A stretch of DNA of 57,284 bases from an uncultured Lachnospiraceae bacterium (GTDB lineage Bacteria > Bacillota > Clostridia > Lachnospirales > Lachnospiraceae), in contig CADCIK010000005.1 of NCBI GenBank assembly GCA_902801415.1, positions 1 to 57,284 on the forward strand, in the 5' to 3' direction. Position numbers and translations under genes: made by a program. Below are positions 16,477-25,163 of this stretch, one piece after another; position 1 is the stretch's first letter, and each line of letters begins with the position of its first letter. The notes under the pieces are model-generated. The model saw nothing but the letters and a program-made list of their open reading frames with translations, was not told the DNA's origin and did not search any database.

Positions 16477-16516
16477 TGTAATCGATGTTATCAAAAACGC
16501 GTAAAATCCATGTAAA
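16477..16516 (-). promoter_or_regulatory. Candidate Pho box upstream of the response regulator
   Basis: CGTAAA (16500-16505) and TGTAAA (16511-16516) are exactly 11 bp apart, with a further TGTAAT at 16477-16482 (23 bp away). Orientation and spacing match the repeat pair before the Na/Pi transporter. It lies 67-106 nt upstream of the regulator start. Confidence 0.55.
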
Positions 16517-16652
16517 GCGCAGGCGGCGGCAGCTGTATGCATTATAGCATGCCGGAAGGCAAAAAAACCGCTCTTTCGTATCATGGCGCTTTCGTATTAC
16601 AATAGTAGGCAGAATGAGCCATTGCGCAGACAAAGGGGCGTACTGTTAAGAT

Positions 16653-19600
16653 ATGAGAGATACCGGAAATTATAATCTGAATCAGAATAAAAAACTGAAC
16701 CGGCAGGCCGGCGCGGCCGGAGCGGAAGAGCGGATCAGAAAGCTGCAGAGAAGGCAGAACCGTCTTCGCAGAAAGGCGCTGACAGCTGTTCTTCTGGCAG
16801 CGGCCATCCTGATCGCGGCCATAGCCGGCAGCAATGTGGCTGCGGATAATGAGCAGGCGATCCGCCTGGCGCTGGGGGAGAAAAATTACCAGTTGGAAGG
16901 CAAGGAGGGGCCTCAGTATTTTGAGGCGGACTACAAGGATTCGGAGGAACTGCGGGAAGACAGTGAAGAGCTGACGGCGGAGATCCTTCGGGAGGGCATT
17001 GTACTTCTGAAAAATGAGGAGAATGTGCTTCCTCTCAGAAAAGGGGCATCCGTCAGCGTCTTTGGAAAGGCGGCTGCCGATCCGGTCTGCAGCAGCTCGG
17101 CACAGGTGAGCGGCGCCGCGGACCTTCGGACAGCTCTGGAAGCGGAGAAGATCAGGGTCAACGATAAGCTATGGGATTTCATCAGCCGCGGCGGCGGAAA
17201 TTCATTCTCCAAGAAAGTGGAGAAGAGCTTTGAGGAGTATTCGGAAGCAGCGATCGTCGTGATCGGAAGAAGCGGATCCGATGAGGATCTTTATGAGCCT
17301 GCATTCGCAGAGGCAGAGGAACAGGAAGAAGCGAGGCCGGAAGAATCTGCGGACAGCGTCTCCGCCATGGGCAGTACCACAGCGATAGAAGTGCCTGCGG
17401 AAGAAGAGCAGGCACCTGCAGAACCGCAGGTGACAGGCGCCAAGGAGCTGCAGCTGACGGAACAGGAGAGAGATCTGCTCGCGTATGTCACAGACTGTTT
17501 TGACCGGGTGATCGTCGTGCTCAACACAGAGAATCCGATGGAAATGGGGTTCCTGCGTGAATATCCGATTGATGGATGCCTGTGGACGGGATCCTGGGGA
17601 CAGAAAGGCGTCACAGCGCTGGCGGAAGTGCTCAGCGGCAAAGTCAATCCGTCCGGCGGACTTCCGGACACTTATGTTTATAACAGTTTCAGTGCGCCTG
17701 CGGCAGCAAACCTCGGCGATTTCACGATCAAAAACAGCAAAGAGGACTACGGCACCAGGTATATGGCTTACGCCGAAGGGATCTATGTCGGCTACCGGTA
17801 TTACGAGACCCGGTATGAGGACGCGGTGCTGGGCACCTCCGGCAGAAAAGGCTTCGACTATGCAAATGAAGTGGCGTTTCCGTTCGGATACGGCCTCTCC
17901 TATACAGAATTCGAGCTCCGTAACATGAAGATGGAAATGGGCAAGAAAGGGTATGAGGTCACGGTCGACGTCTATAATACGGGAGACCGGGCGGGAAAAG
18001 AAATTGTACAGCTCTATCTGCAGAAACCTTATACCGCCTATGCGGAGAAGAACGGTCTGGAAGTCCCTTCCGTGGAACTGGCCGGTTTCTACAAGACCAA
18101 GGTGATCGAGCCGGGAGAACACGAGTGCATCAAGATCGTGATGAGCGAAGAGGCGCTCAAATCCTTCGACGCGTCCGGAAAGGGAACCTACATCATCGAT
18201 GAGGGGACTTACCTGGTTACAGTCGCGCAGGACGCGCATACTGCCGTCAACAATATCCTGATGTATAAAGGAAAAGCGAGATCTGCGCTTCTTAGCGGGA
18301 CCGGAGACGGCGGTCTGGTGGAAGTGATCGAGAGAAAGCGGGACAACAAGAAATACGCTGTGACCGCGCAGACAGGCGCGAAGGTGCGGCGCCGCTTTAC
18401 AGAAGCGGATCCATCTGAATACGATCCCGATTTCCACGGACTGAGCAGAAGCCTGTGGACCAGCACATGGCCTTCCACATGGCAGGACGGATCTTTTGCG
18501 GCATCGTCTTCGTTTCTGGGGCTCCTGCGGGTTTCAGCGGGAGAAGACAGCAACGCGTCATCACCGGTCTATAACACGGCGCACGGCGAGAAGAATGCGG
18601 CGCTCGCGGAACTGCGGGAAGTGGACTTTGGCGATTACAGATGGGGATCCCTTCTGGACCAGCTTACATGGAGAGAGACTTATTCACTGGTGCGCAAGGG
18701 AGGCGGGCTGGTCAACGACGTGATGTCCTGCAGTTCTCCGCAGGCGTGGGTCAGCAGATATGAAGCGGGCCTTGCATACAAATACAATGACAGCCGGGGC
18801 ACTGTCTACCCCTCCGCGACTGTTTTGGCGGCGACGTGGAATACGGAGCTCATCAATCAGACGGCACAGATGATCGGAGAGGAAGCGCTCATGGCGGAAG
18901 TCTCTTTCCTGCAGATCCCTTCCCTGAACCTGCACCGTACTGCGATGGGAGGAAGAAACTGCGACAGCTTCTCCGAAGACAGCTGTCTGACAGGAAAAAT
19001 GGCAGCAGCCTTCTGCAAAGGTCTTGCCAAAAAAGGAGTGATCCCGGTTCTTGGCAGGATGGTACTTGCCGATCAGCAGACCAATTACACGGGACTGGTG
19101 GTCCTTGCGGGCGAACAGGCGATCCGCGAACTGTATCTGCGGCCGTTTGAGATCGCGCTCAGAGAAGGCGGCTCCGGAATGAAGGCAGTCATGGCAGGCA
19201 TGAACCGCGTTGGCCCCAGATGGTGCGGAGGGCATATCGGTCTTTTGACAGAGGTGCTGCGTAATGAATGGGGATTTGAGGGATTTGTCATGACCGATTC
19301 GATCACCTCCGGGATCGACGCGTACGCGGATATCCTGGAAGGGCTCGAGGCCGGAACGGATATGTGGCAAAATACCTCCAACAGTCGCTACAAGCTTAAA
19401 GGCGGTCAGCTCACATACGGAGTCCGCGCGCGATTCCGCACTGCGGCAGAGCGGATCCTGCGGACTGTTTCCCGCAGTAATGCTATGAACGGTATAGGCA
19501 AGGATACGACGATGAAATATGTGTCCCCTGCATGGAGACTGCTGAGGATCGCGGTCATCCTTCTGAGCGTCCTGATAAGCCTCCTGTGTCTTCTCTACGC

Positions 19601-19688
19601 AGTGAAAAAGGCCAGGAGCGAAGCGCTTGTCAGAGACAAACTCACGCAGCTCAAACGCGAATATAAGAGAAATCGAAGAGGATCATGA
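16653..19688 (+). CDS. Membrane-anchored, domain-permuted GH3-like protein with altered active site (1011 aa)
   Basis: A hydrophobic helix (about 44-66) and a second near the C terminus (about 965-985) bracket a large external region. Domain order is reversed relative to most GH3 enzymes: a GH3 C-terminal-type domain first (ILREGIVLLKNEENVLPL, ~110-340), a fibronectin-III-like domain (FPFGYGLSYTEFEL to ~560), then the TIM-barrel domain (~660-920). Reversed order is known in some rumen Clostridia beta-glucosidases. The nucleophile is retained as D882 (VMTDS), and GGRNCDSFSED matches the family. The usual Lys-His pair is replaced by G801-R802, with nearby NQETNR read as DQQTNY, so hydrolytic activity is doubtful. 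It is monocistronic, ending at a terminator. Confidence 0.85.
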   Translation: MRDTGNYNLNQNKKLNRQAGAAGAEERIRKLQRRQNRLRRKALTAVLLAAAILIAAIAGSNVAADNEQAIRLALGEKNYQLEGKEGPQYFEADYKDSEELREDSEELTAEILREGIVLLKNEENVLPLRKGASVSVFGKAAADPVCSSSAQVSGAADLRTALEAEKIRVNDKLWDFISRGGGNSFSKKVEKSFEEYSEAAIVVIGRSGSDEDLYEPAFAEAEEQEEARPEESADSVSAMGSTTAIEVPAEEEQAPAEPQVTGAKELQLTEQERDLLAYVTDCFDRVIVVLNTENPMEMGFLREYPIDGCLWTGSWGQKGVTALAEVLSGKVNPSGGLPDTYVYNSFSAPAAANLGDFTIKNSKEDYGTRYMAYAEGIYVGYRYYETRYEDAVLGTSGRKGFDYANEVAFPFGYGLSYTEFELRNMKMEMGKKGYEVTVDVYNTGDRAGKEIVQLYLQKPYTAYAEKNGLEVPSVELAGFYKTKVIEPGEHECIKIVMSEEALKSFDASGKGTYIIDEGTYLVTVAQDAHTAVNNILMYKGKARSALLSGTGDGGLVEVIERKRDNKKYAVTAQTGAKVRRRFTEADPSEYDPDFHGLSRSLWTSTWPSTWQDGSFAASSSFLGLLRVSAGEDSNASSPVYNTAHGEKNAALAELREVDFGDYRWGSLLDQLTWRETYSLVRKGGGLVNDVMSCSSPQAWVSRYEAGLAYKYNDSRGTVYPSATVLAATWNTELINQTAQMIGEEALMAEVSFLQIPSLNLHRTAMGGRNCDSFSEDSCLTGKMAAAFCKGLAKKGVIPVLGRMVLADQQTNYTGLVVLAGEQAIRELYLRPFEIALREGGSGMKAVMAGMNRVGPRWCGGHIGLLTEVLRNEWGFEGFVMTDSITSGIDAYADILEGLEAGTDMWQNTSNSRYKLKGGQLTYGVRARFRTAAERILRTVSRSNAMNGIGKDTTMKYVSPAWRLLRIAVILLSVLISLLCLLYAVKKARSEALVRDKLTQLKREYKRNRRGS

Positions 19689-19694
19689 GTGAAG

Positions 19695-19740
19695 AAAGCC
19701 CGGAATCCGCAGAACAGAACTGCCGGATGCCGGGCTTTTT
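19695..19740 (+). terminator. Terminator after the GH3-like gene
   Basis: Stem AAAGCCCGGAATCCG with CGGATGCCGGGCTTT (one bulge), followed by TT. Confidence 0.85.
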
Positions 19741-19778
19741 GAACGATTGAATTCAATATGGATCGGGGATCATTTCCA

Positions 19779-20279
19779 TTATTCCTGCGGCGTGAAGAGT
19801 CTGCCCCGGAAAGGCAGCAGCGCGCTCAGAAGGATCTGTCCCAATAACATGCAGGAGATCACTTCGCCTGCCCCTACGGTCAGCATGAAATAAGGAATGC
19901 CGCCGGGGATATGGTAGGCGTAGGAGAGAACGAAAGGAATGATCAGCGCGTTGGAAACGACAGGAGGGACGGAGCAGAGGAAACGGTTCCTGCGAAGAGC
20001 GTAAGAGCCGATCGCGCCGATGAAGGTCGCCAGAGTTCCGAAAATGATATCCGGCAGCGCACAGCCCGTCACTATGTTGCTGATCAGGCAGCCCAGCGTC
20101 AGTCCGGGAACAGCGGCTGACGTAAAGAACGGCAGGATGGTAAGCGCCTCGGAGAAGCGGACCTGAATGGCGCCGCTCGCCAGGTCAAAGCCCGCTGCGA
20201 TCATGGTAAGTACGGTATAGATTGCGGCGATCACGGCCGCTTGTGCGATATAAAAAGTCTTATTGTCCTTTGTGTTCAA
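19779..20279 (-). CDS. queT: QueT-family transporter, probable queuosine-precursor uptake (166 aa)
   Basis: A small, highly hydrophobic protein with five to six membrane helices. It carries the QueT family pattern: AIYTVLTM, GAIQVRFSEALTILPFF and GLTLGCLISNIV near the N terminus. Members are substrate-specificity components of ECF-type transporters, which share a separate energising module not present here; the family is linked to uptake of queuine or preQ1-type bases. The start is a TTG at 20279 with AGAAGG about 7 nt upstream. I found no recognisable preQ1 riboswitch in the 159-nt leader. Confidence 0.85.
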   Translation of the reverse strand: MNTKDNKTFYIAQAAVIAAIYTVLTMIAAGFDLASGAIQVRFSEALTILPFFTSAAVPGLTLGCLISNIVTGCALPDIIFGTLATFIGAIGSYALRRNRFLCSVPPVVSNALIIPFVLSYAYHIPGGIPYFMLTVGAGEVISCMLLGQILLSALLPFRGRLFTPQE

Positions 20280-20438
20280 AAAAATGCCTTCTTTCTATTA
20301 AATATGATCATCTGTTTTACGACTTAGTAACATACCATAATGAAACGCAAATAACAAGAAAAAAGCGATCAACCCATTGTCCTTTTGCTATAATAAAATG
20401 CGAAAACAACAGAATTATCTTCTCAGAGGTATACAGAG
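20280..20438. other. Divergent intergenic region queT / LacI regulator
   Basis: AT-rich. It contains TATAAT at 20389-20394, a likely -10 for the LacI-family gene, without a good -35. No riboswitch or clear operator was seen. Confidence 0.4.
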
Positions 20439-21464
20439 ATGATCACTATTAAAGAAATCGCATCCAGACTGGGACTCAGCACAACGACGGTATCCAACGT
20501 CATTCACGGCAAGACCAGAGAAGTGTCCGCAGAGACTATCGAGCGTGTACAGAAATTTCTCGAGGAAGTGGAGTATGTGCCCAATATAAACGCCCGCAAT
20601 CTCGCGCAGGGGCAGTCCAAGATCATCGGGGTGGTCCTGAAATCGCTGGAGTTTCGTCTCTGGCACAGCGACAATATCCTGAGTGATCCGTTTGTATCCG
20701 AGATGATCGGCGGTATTGAAAAGGCTGTTCGTGAGGCCGGCTACTATATGATGCTGTATATTTCCGATGATATCGCGGAGATCATTCAGCACATCTCGAC
20801 CTGGAACGTGGACGGACTGATCCTGTTCTGTATGATGGACGACGACGCGAACCGTGTCGCGGCCAAATATCATAAGCCCATGGTCTGCATCGATACATAC
20901 AGCTCTGAGAAGAGCGATGATTTCATCAATGTCGGTCTCGACGATGAGCGCGGCGCTTATGAGGCTGTGCGCTATCTGACTGACAACGGACACAGGAAGA
21001 TCGGCTTCCTCACAGACAACCGCGTGGGCGTCGACAGGGCGAGATTCTGGGGTTTTCGAAGAGCGCTCAGGGAGGCCGGCATTGAGTACAGCGACCGCAG
21101 TTTCTTCTTATTAAAACCGGACAGAGAGAATATAGAGGGAAACACGGAAAAGCTCTGCCGGAAAGCGCGGGACTATACGGCGCTCTTTTGCTGTTCAGAT
21201 ATCTATGCGATCATGATGATGGCAGCACTCAAGGATCGGGGATTCCGGATTCCCGAGGATATCTCGATCATTGGATTTGACGATAATCTCTACTCACGCA
21301 TATGCACGCCGCGCCTCACCACTGTTCATCAGGACGCGGCGGAAAAGGGGAGAGTCGCGGCAGGGATCCTGTTTGACCTGATCCGCGGCAAAAAGCCCGC
21401 TTCGAGGGAAATACGGCTGGAGACACGTCTGGAGATCCGGGATACAGTGAAAAAAATCGATTGA
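20439..21464 (+). CDS. LacI-family transcriptional regulator of the adjacent sugar operon (341 aa)
   Basis: The N-terminal LacI helix-turn-helix and hinge (ITIKEIASRLGLSTTTVSNVIHG, YVPNINARNLAQGQS) lead into a periplasmic-binding-protein-like sensor domain (~60-335) with the conserved NGHRKIGFLTD and DISIIGFDDN segments. It lies immediately upstream of, and parallel to, an alpha-glucan ABC importer and glycosidase genes, so it most likely represses or tunes that operon in response to a malto- or isomalto-oligosaccharide. An operator-like palindrome overlaps the promoter of the next gene. The effector is not deducible. Confidence 0.93.
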   Translation: MITIKEIASRLGLSTTTVSNVIHGKTREVSAETIERVQKFLEEVEYVPNINARNLAQGQSKIIGVVLKSLEFRLWHSDNILSDPFVSEMIGGIEKAVREAGYYMMLYISDDIAEIIQHISTWNVDGLILFCMMDDDANRVAAKYHKPMVCIDTYSSEKSDDFINVGLDDERGAYEAVRYLTDNGHRKIGFLTDNRVGVDRARFWGFRRALREAGIEYSDRSFFLLKPDRENIEGNTEKLCRKARDYTALFCCSDIYAIMMMAALKDRGFRIPEDISIIGFDDNLYSRICTPRLTTVHQDAAEKGRVAAGILFDLIRGKKPASREIRLETRLEIRDTVKKID

Positions 21465-21555
21465 GTTAAGCGCACAGTAATTGCAAAATCCGTTGTACAA
21501 AATGACGAAAATTAGTAATCATAATGTGATTTATGCGAAAATGTAGAAAAAATAC

Positions 21556-21583
21556 TTGTCAATATTTTTAGAAATGATACAAT
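21556..21583 (+). promoter_or_regulatory. Promoter of the sugar importer operon
   Basis: TTGTCA (21556-21561), 16-nt spacer, TACAAT (21578-21583), about 85 nt before the binding-protein ATG. Confidence 0.65.
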
Positions 21584-21593
21584 TCTACTGTAA

Positions 21594-21609
21594 ACTTATG
21601 CGCTAAAGT
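21594..21609. promoter_or_regulatory. Candidate LacI-family operator
   Basis: ACTTATGCGCTAAAGT is an imperfect palindrome (12 of 16 positions symmetric) with a central GCGC, positioned just downstream of the expected transcription start, a classic repressor site for the regulator encoded upstream. Confidence 0.4.
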
Positions 21610-21666
21610 ATCTAAGAAAGGTATTTTGGCACAGAAACTGTAGTTTATTTTAACAAGGAGGAAACT

Positions 21667-23007
21667 ATGAAAAAGAAACTTATGGCACTGGCATTGGTTT
21701 CTGCTATGGTGCTCGGCCTGACAGCTTGCGGCGGCGGTGCAAGCAGCAGCGCACCTGCAGGCGACGCAGGAACAGGCGAGGCAGCTGCTCCCGCAGCTAC
21801 TGCTTCCACTGATGGCGACATCCGTCTTGTCAACGGCAAGATCGAAGTTGATGCAGCTCTTAAGGCAGCAGCTGCTGCTTACAAAGAGGAGACAGGCGTC
21901 AGCGTAGCCATCGAGTCCATGGGCGGCGGCGTTAACATTCAGGATACCCTGAAAGGTTATTATCAGGCAGACAATATGCCCGACATCTTCGTTTGCGGTT
22001 CCGACGCAGACTTCGGCAACTGGACAGGCCTCCTGGCTGACCTCAGCAATGAGCCTTGGGCAGCTGACACAGATGCAGGCTACAAGGATGCAGACGGCAA
22101 GATCATCGGCTTCCCTTACACAACAGAAGCGATCGGCCTTGCTTACAACGCGGATATCCTTGAGAAGGCAGGCATCGATCCCGCTTCCATCACAGGCCCC
22201 GAGAGCATGAAGGCAGCTTTCGAGACTCTGGATGCCAAGAAGGATGAGCTTGGTCTTACAGCTGTTATCGGCTGGTGCTGCGAGGCGAAGGATCTGTACT
22301 GGTCCACCGGTTCTCACAGCTTTGCTAACTACCTCGACGCAGGTCTCGACAGAGACGACACCACATACAGCGATATGCTCGCTGACGGCGGCAAGATCGA
22401 CGCAGAGCGTTTCCAGCACTATGCTGAGATGGTAGCTCTGTTCAATCAGTATTCCGATCCCGCTCTTCTTACTTCCGGCACATATGATCAGCAGATCCTC
22501 GGATTTGCTTCCGGCAAGTACGCATTCGTAACCCAGGGTTCCTGGATCGGCGCTACAATGACAAGCGACGACAAGGCAGAGTATGAGGCAGCAGGCAACT
22601 TCAAGGTTGGTATGATCCCTTACGCATTCGAGGAAGGCATCGACACCATCCTGACCAACTCCCCTTCCTGGTGGGCAGTATTCGAGAGCGACAACACTCA
22701 GAAGGCCAAGGATTTCCTTACATGGCTGGCAGGCGATGCAGGCCAGAAGTTCCTGGTAGAAGATGCCGGCTTCATCAGCCCCTTCAAGAGCTGCGCATAT
22801 GTCGCGGACGATCCTTTCGCACAGACCATCACAGATTACACAGCAGCAGGCAAGACCTCCTCTTGGCACTGGCTCAAGAATAAGGCTTCCCTGGACCAGA
22901 ACGTCCTCGGCCAGCTCTATCTTGACTATGCTCTGGGCAGCATCCCGGATGCAGCTACATTCACACAGGTTGTTTCTGACCAGGTTGCAAATTACTACGC
23001 TCAGTAA
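21667..23007 (+). CDS. Sugar ABC transporter substrate-binding lipoprotein, probably for alpha-glucans (446 aa)
   Basis: A lipoprotein signal ends at LTAC (Cys21), followed by a Gly/Ser/Ala-rich linker and a family 1 (MalE-type) solute-binding domain: VNIQDTLKGYYQADNMPDIF near the N lobe and FASGKYAFVTQGSWIG in the C lobe. It captures an oligosaccharide outside the membrane for the two permeases that follow. The neighbouring MalQ and oligo-1,6-glucosidase point to malto/isomalto-oligosaccharides. AAGGAGG precedes the ATG. A terminator-like hairpin after it should allow much more binding protein than permease. Confidence 0.94.
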   Translation: MKKKLMALALVSAMVLGLTACGGGASSSAPAGDAGTGEAAAPAATASTDGDIRLVNGKIEVDAALKAAAAAYKEETGVSVAIESMGGGVNIQDTLKGYYQADNMPDIFVCGSDADFGNWTGLLADLSNEPWAADTDAGYKDADGKIIGFPYTTEAIGLAYNADILEKAGIDPASITGPESMKAAFETLDAKKDELGLTAVIGWCCEAKDLYWSTGSHSFANYLDAGLDRDDTTYSDMLADGGKIDAERFQHYAEMVALFNQYSDPALLTSGTYDQQILGFASGKYAFVTQGSWIGATMTSDDKAEYEAAGNFKVGMIPYAFEEGIDTILTNSPSWWAVFESDNTQKAKDFLTWLAGDAGQKFLVEDAGFISPFKSCAYVADDPFAQTITDYTAAGKTSSWHWLKNKASLDQNVLGQLYLDYALGSIPDAATFTQVVSDQVANYYAQ

Positions 23008-23018
23008 TTGAGAGGATC

Positions 23019-23074
23019 TCTGAATCCATTCTGTAAAGCCGATCCTGTATCAGGCCGGAAGACTATGGATTCAA
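23019..23074 (+). other. Stem enclosing a GC-rich segment in the binding-protein 3' region
   Basis: CTGAATCCAT (about 23019) pairs with ATGGATTCA (about 23066), enclosing a smaller GCCGATCCTG / CAGGCCGG fold. It probably protects the abundant binding-protein mRNA from 3' decay. Confidence 0.45.
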
Positions 23075-23090
23075 GCAGGTAAACAAATGC

Positions 23091-23120
23091 AGGGGCGGCG
23101 CTTGTCGCCGCCCCTTTATT
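23091..23120 (+). terminator. Internal (leaky) terminator between binding protein and permeases
   Basis: A perfect 10-bp GC stem AGGGGCGGCG / CGCCGCCCCT with loop CTTGT, followed by TTATTG. The poor T run and operon position suggest partial termination. Confidence 0.75.
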
Positions 23121-23143
23121 GTTATCAATAGGGGGATTTACTA

Positions 23144-24193
23144 ATGAAAACGAAAACAGCAGGTTCTAAGGGATTATCCCTGATCCTGATGATCGCAGGC
23201 GCAGTCATGACTGTTGCCGCGCTCGCGCTCGATTTCATGGGCAATAAGGCTTCCTTCAGGGGACCGCTCCTTGTAATCGGCGTAATCGCGTTCTTCCTCG
23301 GACTCTATCTGTTTCCGACACTGGCGCACCACAGAAAGATCGTCTACGTGATTTTCCTGCTCCCGCTGCTCTTTACATTCGCTGTAACGGTTATCATCCC
23401 GCTGGTCCTTGGTATCTTTTATTCCATGACAGACTGGACGGGTATCAAGTTCACACATTTCGTCGGACTTGCCAACTATGCGGCCATGTTTAAGGACCCG
23501 GCGTTCATCTGGTCCGTACTGATGACATTCCTGTTCGTTGTCATCAACATGGTGCTGGTCAACCTTGTCGCATTCCTTCTGGCTCTTCTGTGCACATCGG
23601 GCCTCAAGGGCGACGGATTCTTCAGAGCGGCTTATTTCCTGCCCAACCTGATCGGCGGTATCGTCCTGGGTTACATCTGGCAGTTCGTATTCAACAACGT
23701 TCTGATCAATGTCACGAAAATCTCCTGGCTGGTCCAGACCAAGACGGCGATGCTGGCCATCGTCATCGTATACGTCTGGCAGTACGCCGGTTATATCATG
23801 CTGATCTACATCACGGGACTGACACAGGTTCCCAAGGATGTGCTGGAAGCAGCTTCCATCGACGGAGCAGACGCCAAGCAGACCCTGTTCCAGATCAAGA
23901 TCCCTATGATCGCGTCCACGATCACGATCTGCACATTCCTGACCCTGACATCCGCGTTCAAGCAGTTCGACGTCAACCTGGCGTTGACGGGCGGCACAGG
24001 TTCTGTCCCGAACTTCATGGGCGCCTACCTGACAAACGGTACGCAGATGCTGGCATTGAACATCTACAATACCGCGGTATCCAAGAACAACTATTCTCTT
24101 GGTCAGGCCAAGGCCGTGCTGTTCTTCATCATCCTGGCATGCGTATCCCTGATCCAGGTGCGTATCTCTAACTCGAAGGAGGTGGAACTGTAA
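23144..24193 (+). CDS. Sugar ABC transporter permease, MalF type (349 aa)
   Basis: A binding-protein-dependent permease with two extra N-terminal hydrophobic helices (about 9-28 and 39-58) before the six-helix core. The EAA loop that contacts the ATPase reads EAASIDGADAKQTLFQIKIP. It forms a heterodimer with the next gene, whose ATG shares one base with this stop codon. AGGGGG lies upstream of the ATG. No ATPase gene is present in the cluster, so a shared MsmK-type ATPase encoded elsewhere is expected. Confidence 0.94.
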   Translation: MKTKTAGSKGLSLILMIAGAVMTVAALALDFMGNKASFRGPLLVIGVIAFFLGLYLFPTLAHHRKIVYVIFLLPLLFTFAVTVIIPLVLGIFYSMTDWTGIKFTHFVGLANYAAMFKDPAFIWSVLMTFLFVVINMVLVNLVAFLLALLCTSGLKGDGFFRAAYFLPNLIGGIVLGYIWQFVFNNVLINVTKISWLVQTKTAMLAIVIVYVWQYAGYIMLIYITGLTQVPKDVLEAASIDGADAKQTLFQIKIPMIASTITICTFLTLTSAFKQFDVNLALTGGTGSVPNFMGAYLTNGTQMLALNIYNTAVSKNNYSLGQAKAVLFFIILACVSLIQVRISNSKEVEL

Positions 24194-25065
24194 TGGTAGG
24201 AAAGGAAAAAAGAACAAGATCCTATATTCTGACAGCAGTCGGCGTATTGATCGCGCTGTATGTCCTGTTCCCGTTCTTCCTGGTCGTTCTCAACTCCTTC
24301 AAGGCGCAGTCCTCGATCGTCGCGAGCCCCGTGGCCTTCAAGGGCGCATCCTTCGGACAGCTGATGACTAACCTGAACGCGGTCATCAACAACTCGAACT
24401 TCCAGTTCTGGTACGCATTCGGAACATCTGCAGTCATCACGATCATCTCGCTGGTGCTGCTGGCGCTGCTGGGCTCCATGGCAGCATGGGTCATCAGCCG
24501 CAACAACAAGACCAAATGGGCATATGCGATCTATATGATCTTCATCGCTTCGATGATCATCCCTTTCCAGGTCGTCATGCTGCCCCTGATCTCCACATTC
24601 AGAGATGTGGGTAAATTCGTCGGCATCAGCATGCTGCAGTCCATCCCCGGCATCGTATTCGCGTACTGCGGATTCGGCGGCGCCATGACTGTATTCATCC
24701 TGACCGGTTTCATCAAGGGCGTTCCCTATGACCTTGAGGAAGCGGCGGCGATCGACGGATGCTCCCCTGAGGGAACATTCTTCCGCATCATCCTGCCTCT
24801 TCTGACCCCCGTCATCACGACCGTCACGATCCTGAACGGCATGTGGATCTGGAACGACTACCTGCTTCCTTCCCTGATGCTGGGACAGAACGGCAAGGTC
24901 AAGACCCTGCCCGTAGCAGTGCAGGCGTTCGTAGGTTCCTACGTCAAGCAGTGGGATCTGATCCTGACAGCAGCGCTGCTGGCGATCATCCCCATGGTCG
25001 TCATCTTCCTGATCGGCCAGAAGCAGATCATGAACGGAATGGTAGAAGGCGCAGTCAAGGGCTGA
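24193..25065 (+). CDS. Sugar ABC transporter permease, MalG type (290 aa)
   Basis: Six membrane helices with the EAA loop EEAAAIDGCSPEGTFFRIIL and the MalG-like WNDYLLPSLML near the C terminus. It is translationally coupled to the preceding permease (1-nt overlap) and completes the transmembrane pore. Confidence 0.95.
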   Translation: MVGKEKRTRSYILTAVGVLIALYVLFPFFLVVLNSFKAQSSIVASPVAFKGASFGQLMTNLNAVINNSNFQFWYAFGTSAVITIISLVLLALLGSMAAWVISRNNKTKWAYAIYMIFIASMIIPFQVVMLPLISTFRDVGKFVGISMLQSIPGIVFAYCGFGGAMTVFILTGFIKGVPYDLEEAAAIDGCSPEGTFFRIILPLLTPVITTVTILNGMWIWNDYLLPSLMLGQNGKVKTLPVAVQAFVGSYVKQWDLILTAALLAIIPMVVIFLIGQKQIMNGMVEGAVKG

Positions 25066-25087
25066 TATAGGACTACATTGCAATTGG

Positions 25088-25122
25088 GAGAGAGGCTGTG
25101 CCGGAACCGGTGCAGCCTCTCG
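25088..25122 (+). other. Intercistronic hairpin without T run
   Basis: GAGAGGCTGTGCCGG pairs with CCGGTGCAGCCTCTC (two wobble pairs), loop AA. The absence of a T tract argues for an mRNA processing or stability element between malG-type permease and yesL rather than a terminator. Confidence 0.6.
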
Positions 25123-25163
25123 ATTCGTATAACTTGTGTTGCTGCAAAAACAAGAGGAAAAGT

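Noticed and set aside
20280-20438. preQ1 riboswitch before queT
   Set aside because: No matching stem and A-rich tail pattern could be found in the leader on the minus strand.
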